Shown: in pieces, positions 59,511-64,000 of the stretch | Layout: every line of letters begins with the position of its first letter | Position numbering within the stretch: position 1 is the stretch's first letter | Assembly (NCBI GenBank): GCA_036898135.1 | Contig: CM072515.1 | Span: 51,029,595 to 51,093,594, forward strand | From: Oncomelania hupensis | Taxonomy: Eukaryota; Mollusca; Gastropoda; Littorinimorpha; Pomatiopsidae | Length of the DNA: 64,000 bases | Direction: 5' to 3' | The notes under the pieces: model-generated | Database searches by the model: none | Seen by the model: only the letters and a program-made list of their open reading frames with translations | Told to the model about the DNA's origin: nothing | Translations under genes and position numbers: made by a program

Positions 59511-60216
59511 CATTTTATTTTCCTCTTCTTCTATACAGAGGACGAAAGTTCAACATGATGTGTTCTTGTTCTATACAGAGGACGAAAGTTCAACATGATG
59601 ACTCCAAGCCTAATGCTAGAGAGGATCATCCCAGAAATGCAGTTTTATAATCCAGGGCATGCTATGGCTGACTATTGTTGCAAATCCACTCTGGCAGTGA
59701 TGCAACCCGGGTCGTGCTCTCAGCTTGAGCCGAGCATGAATAGACTCGCTGAGGATGTTCGTATCACGAAACTTTTCATATCTCTCTGAGCTCTAACTGC
59801 ACGCTCATCTGAATGCAGCCAAAGAAACTCTGTGCTCCTCTGTCGAGACGATTCTCCCGGACCGGATTCTTTTCCGCTAAGATAAACTCATCGCATGTTC
59901 CATCCAATATCAGAAAGGGCTGATGCGGCTGATGTTTTCACTAAAAACTAAGGTCAATCAAATTAATATGGCGCTTGCTTTCTTTCCCCATTAATGTTAC
60001 GTCTTTGGGAATATCTAGACAAAATGTCCTATGTTTACTAATACGCCGAGAATACTTGACATCGTCTTCATAATCGTGGTCGTCATCATCGTCATCATAG
60101 TCGTCGTCATTGTCGTCGCCGTCATCATCATAATCATCATCGCTATCCACAACAGTAGGAGCAGTGCTTTCCCATGTCCAAAGAGAGTGTTCCACGTTGG
60201 CCAGAGGAACAGATAG

Positions 60217-60295
60217 AAGAAGAAGAAGAAGAAGAAGAAGAAGAAGAAGAAGAAGAAGAAGAAGAAGAAGAAGAAGAAGAAGAAGAAGAAGAAGG

Positions 60296-60377
<82 letters not shown>

Positions 60378-60390
60378 GAAGAAGAAGAGC
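60217..60390. repeat. (GAA)n(GAT)n compound microsatellite
   Basis: GAA/AAG array 60217-60294, then GAT array 60295-60374, then a short GAA/CAA tail. The poly-Glu/Asp frame is repeat-derived. Confidence 0.97.
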
Positions 60391-60668
60391 AACAACAACA
60401 GCAACAACAACATGCTTCTCCATGTCTTCTTGATAATGCTTACAATATTTGTTAGTACAGCATATTATTCTGAAGCTTATCAGTGGGGGTTTCATTGGCA
60501 ACCTGACAAAGTAGCAAGTAACAGTCTGAACGAAAACAAAGATCCCAGAGTGGCATCTTAGGCTGATGGACTACGAAAGCGCGAACTCACTCCTCGTACC
60601 TTAAGGCAAAGTCCGATGTGCAACGAAGAACACGAAGCAAAACGTGATGAATGCGTGTTTATTGTGCT

Positions 60669-60677
60669 TTTTTTTTT

Positions 60678-60707
<30 letters not shown>
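60669..60707. repeat. Poly(T)-poly(G) tract
   Basis: About 20 T followed by about 19 G. T-run/G-run junctions like this also close the TGACCT-rich elements (31148, 38815). Confidence 0.9.
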
Positions 60708-60708
<1 letters not shown>

Positions 60709-61290
60709 CATTATGTCAAAAACACCCCGCACTGAAACTGTGTAGTAGGTAAAGGAGCTAGACTATAACAGTATTCCCAAAGAAGTTTTCTCTTTGTTGC
60801 GTGGGTTATTAACATGCTCTTAACAAGGGGGCTATTTGGGTTTCTTTCAGCCAATCAGATTGCATAGTTCTGGCTAGCGCTTGTAGAAATCAAGTAGCAG
60901 AGGGTCAACTCGGCGACGAAAGCGCCAAAACTGGCCTTCGTTGGACAGCGCATGTCCATAGAAACTGATGGTGTATCGACAGTTGCTCCTTGACAATTGC
61001 TTTGCTTCCAGACAATTGCTCCGCGACAAGTACTCCTTGACAAATTTCTTCTTGACTAATTGCCCCTTAATTAAGTAGCCTACATGTAATTGCTCCTCGG
61101 ACACTTGCTACTTGACTAATTTCCACTCGGATAGTGGCTTCTCGATGTTTTCACACGTGTAAATGTAGCGACTAAAATAACATTAAATATATAAAACAAA
61201 AACTGTTCACTTGATGTTTTCATGTCGTAGCTAAGAAGTCAGCCTCCATCACCCAAAAGAAACAAGCATGTTGAACTTGATTACAGGATC

Positions 61291-61985
61291 GTTTGATTTA
61301 TTGTTGCTTTAGGTCCAGCGGACTCCTCCGAGCCAAATCAGGACCGGACAACCCCCGATCCGCATAAAAGATCTGCTGAAACAACCCTAGTGGGAAAATT
61401 GAACGCCCTCCACCGGCCAGTCACTTTACAATAAAGACATCCCACGCGGGGGACGGCTGAGGGTTTACCTCAACTACGCGAACCCCCGGTTACAAAAACA
61501 AAATAGAATACAACCATCATTACAAATCATCAACGAAACATATACATATAAAATGCCTATATTGCTAAATACTATCATCATAGGAAGCCCTAGTGACCAC
61601 CCAGCAGAAAGCGTCCAACACTCCCAAGCTGATCCAACAGACCTGATACACAAACAAGGAGTCTTGTCCAGGAAGAGTTTTCAAGAAAAAAGGTAGGTCA
61701 TTGATCTAGCGAAGAAGAAGATAGTATAGCAGAGTGATAGGACAGAGCAGGAATGGGAAAGAGTATATGAGGAAGATAGCAACAGTGGGAATTTAAAGCA
61801 CTAAATTTCCATAAAGTGGGGATACTATTTATACTGAAACCCCCGGCACTCCAACGGGGGTACTGTTGCCGCAGTGAATCTGTCATGCCTACAAAGGCAA
61901 GACAGGTTTTCAACTGGGGCTTTCACTGTTCCCTTTATAGGTTAGAACAATCTACAGTGGCAAGATTGCTCATGACCCCAAGGGG
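61291..61985 (-). mobile_element. Family 1 retroelement, long subfamily (copy G)
   Basis: Flanked by a perfect 14-bp duplication TTGATTACAGGATC (61277-61290 and 61986-61999). On the minus strand it starts ACCCCTTGGGGTCATGAGC and ends GGACCTAAAGCAACAATAAA, then TCAAAC. 695 bp. The small frame is closed by TGA at the same codon as in copy E. Confidence 0.92.
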
Positions 61986-62195
61986 TTGATTACAGGATCA
62001 AAACAGTTGTTCGATGTCAGCAGGATCGTGACACCGTTGACGTACTGAAGAGTATTGGCCATTGCTACAATCTGTAAACGACTTCTATTTCAGAGGCAAA
62101 ATACAGGGATATATTATTATTTTATTATTTTTTTTAGTATATTTTCTACATTTTCATTTATATTCTCTTCTCGTCATACTCATGCATTTTATTTA

Positions 62196-62209
62196 AGAGA
62201 GAGAGAGCG

Positions 62210-62266
<57 letters not shown>

Positions 62267-62267
62267 T
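62196..62267. repeat. (GA)n microsatellite
   Basis: Interrupted GA repeat inside the foldback-like element. Confidence 0.93.
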
Positions 62268-62609
62268 TTTAATGTAAAATGTCTGAATTAAATGCAATCT
62301 TCCTCATTGGCAACATTCAAGGAATGAAAAACAAAACTCTTCATTGGTATTAAACGCTCATACATTCCTTCCTCAATATGCTTTAGTCATTCTTTTAACA
62401 ATTATAATATATATATATTTTTTTAACTAACGAATGTTCAAGAAGCAAAGAGACGAGAGCAATTTTCCAAGGAGCAATTTTCCACGGAGCAATTTTCCAA
62501 GGAGCAATAAGTTGAGGAGCAATTAGTCAAGTAGCAAATGTCCCATGGAGCAATTGTTAAGGTGCAATTGTCGGGGAGCGTTTGTCAAGGAGCAACTGTT
62601 GTGGATCCG

Positions 62610-64000
62610 AAACTGATTCATGGCCTTGATGGTATTTGAAGGGCAAATTGCCCTACCTATCAACTGTATCATTATAGCTTCGCGTACTCTCTGTCACTGC
62701 AGATGTCAGCATATTTTCCTGTCGCGTCAAGGGAAGTAATGGGGTAGTAACTGCTATTCGCAAGACGGTTGTTTGGCTCTAAATCGTGTTTTACTCGTTT
62801 GACTGACAAATGCAGAACAATTTAAGAAGAAAATTGGGATGTTGTTTTAAACGATTGTCTCGGAAAAAGTTGTTCGTTTGACTTCCCCTTTGCTTTGGAG
62901 GTACTGAATAGCTTTTTAAACGCAAAACGTAGATCTACCACTACAAACGACATTGGAAACTTAATGTGATTAGCAGGAAGTGTGAGTGGTCCGGCGTTGT
63001 TTTGTTCGTTCTTTCGTACGTTATTACCGAAACTTCAGTACAGTCGTCCACGAAGAAAAACTTAAGGAAAATAAAAAGGAAAGAGAAACGCAGAAACAAG
63101 GGATAGCGACTTCTCAAGGGGAGAGAATTGGGGGCCCAAGAATTGTCGGGTAACCGTGAGTTGTGCCCCTTTGCCCTACACAAGGGGGCGCCACCCAGCG
63201 CTCTGTGTCACGTGCGTCAAACATCAGAGTGTCGTCTGCTAGATTCTTCTCGCTGACGACCTTCAAAATGAGGAACTTGCCAAATGTTTGAGTGCAAATG
63301 CCCTCAGACAATGAATTGAGTCAAGTTGAATAAACAAATAAACAATACCTCATGAATTGCTGTTGCCGTGTGATGAGGAAAAAAAATCAAATCTAGCGAC
63401 GCAAATGTTGAGAAAAATCGCCATTTTGTTTACGAGATTTCCTATTTCGTCTGTTTGCATTTTGCTGACGATCTTACTTCTCATGACTTTCAGACTTCAT
63501 CCTCAAAATTAGTCACCTCGTAAAATCTTGTTTCTCACGAAATTGGACTTTAAAAAACATTTTTTTTTAAAATTAAGTAAATATAGGTGTGTGTATTTTT
63601 ATGCAGGTTTGCGAAAATCTAAAATCATTTAATTAATTTTTTTTATAAAGCTTTATTTTTTTTTAAGACAGAAATTTAAACTGAAAATTGGATTTGCTTT
63701 ATTTTTCCATCCCAGGGCAGAATTGTTCCTTGAAGCTATTGAAATGTAAGCCTACTTTACTCACTTTGCTAGTTACTCACCCATTGAACCTTCCGGAAAG
63801 GTACTATTTGTAGCTGGGTGGGAGAAGCTTGAAAACAAAAGAGTCATGCTTGGAAAAAGAAAACCCGGACAGAGCGATAAAAAGGAATGGAGCAAATATG
63901 TGTTAACTGGGTGCAACAAACTTGAAAGAAACACAAAACAAAGATTGTTCTTAATTAGCGCAATTCACAATTCAAAGAGTTGCTCATGGCGCTGACAATA
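62610..64000. other. No gene recognised
   Basis: AT-rich with short frames on the minus strand (63311-63114, 63183-62941) that match nothing I know. A minus-strand AAAATGGCGA at about 63420-63429 is a YY1-like motif and could mark a promoter region, but no exon structure is evident. Confidence 0.35.

Larger units (their letters stand above)
60972..62602. mobile_element. Foldback-like element with arms of about 20-bp tandem units
   Basis: The left arm (60972-61145) has degenerate repeats of (G/T)ACAATTGCTCCTTGAC. The right arm (62455-62602) has the reverse complement, GGAGCAATTTTCCAAGGAGC and similar. The outermost ACAGTTGCTCCTTGACAA and its complement are perfect. The interior holds copy G of family 1, microsatellites and AT-rich sequence without a transposase. 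A flanking TGTGTATC/TGTGGATC pair may be a decayed target duplication. Confidence 0.65.

Overview
The window reads as nuclear DNA of an animal, most likely a mollusc. It has long introns with GT-AG borders, very dense microsatellites, several tRNA-like and LINE-mobilised repeats, small terminal-inverted-repeat DNA transposons, and only four loci that look like genes. The lineage is inferred from the style of the genes and repeats, not proven. No bacterial operon, CRISPR array, rRNA or plausible intact tRNA gene was seen.

Layout. 1-2350: repeats, plus the first coding exon (minus strand) of a Ras-like small GTPase whose remaining exons lie beyond the left edge. 2350-15100: a gene-poor repeat block with microsatellites, a tRNA-like SINE, RTE-like LINE debris, a gag fragment, a LINE C-terminal fragment, a cluster of large palindromes built on a TTAGGG-containing unit, and a 52-bp minisatellite of 13 units. 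15131-22579 (plus): a complete nine-exon gene for a 414-residue, N-terminally membrane-anchored protein with the RDHSxG...RDW signature of the DUF7064/DUF7065 (CrtC/AttH-like lipocalin) group. Its introns hold a hAT-like element, a Harbinger-like element and a 0.6-kb retroelement. 23500-27200: LINE, one exon of a hAT-derived zinc-finger gene, and nested SINE insertions. 29967-47890 (minus): a complete eighteen-exon gene for an armadillo/HEAT-type protein of about 1265 residues, with a candidate 5' noncoding exon at 48522-48600. Its introns carry three copies of a TGACCT-rich element, a pogo-like MITE, a hAT-like MITE, an (AT)n-bounded composite, a SINE and a 1.6-kb foldback. 48600-64000: no gene I can support. 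It holds microsatellites, LINE pseudogenes (one RNase H-bearing LINE interrupted by an RTE-like LINE), retroelement copies, a MITE rich in TAATTATC motifs and a foldback made of about 20-bp units.

Both multi-exon gene models were built by hand. All reading frames join without a break across every intron, which is the main support for them.

The most interesting non-genic signal is a non-autonomous retroelement family (called family 1 here). It has seven copies, five with 12-14 bp target duplications, in two subfamilies that differ at both ends. Next come the palindrome/TTAGGG satellite seen at two distant places and the 52-bp array that repeats a 3' splice-site-like motif 13 times. I did not find a clear novel defence or biosynthetic system.
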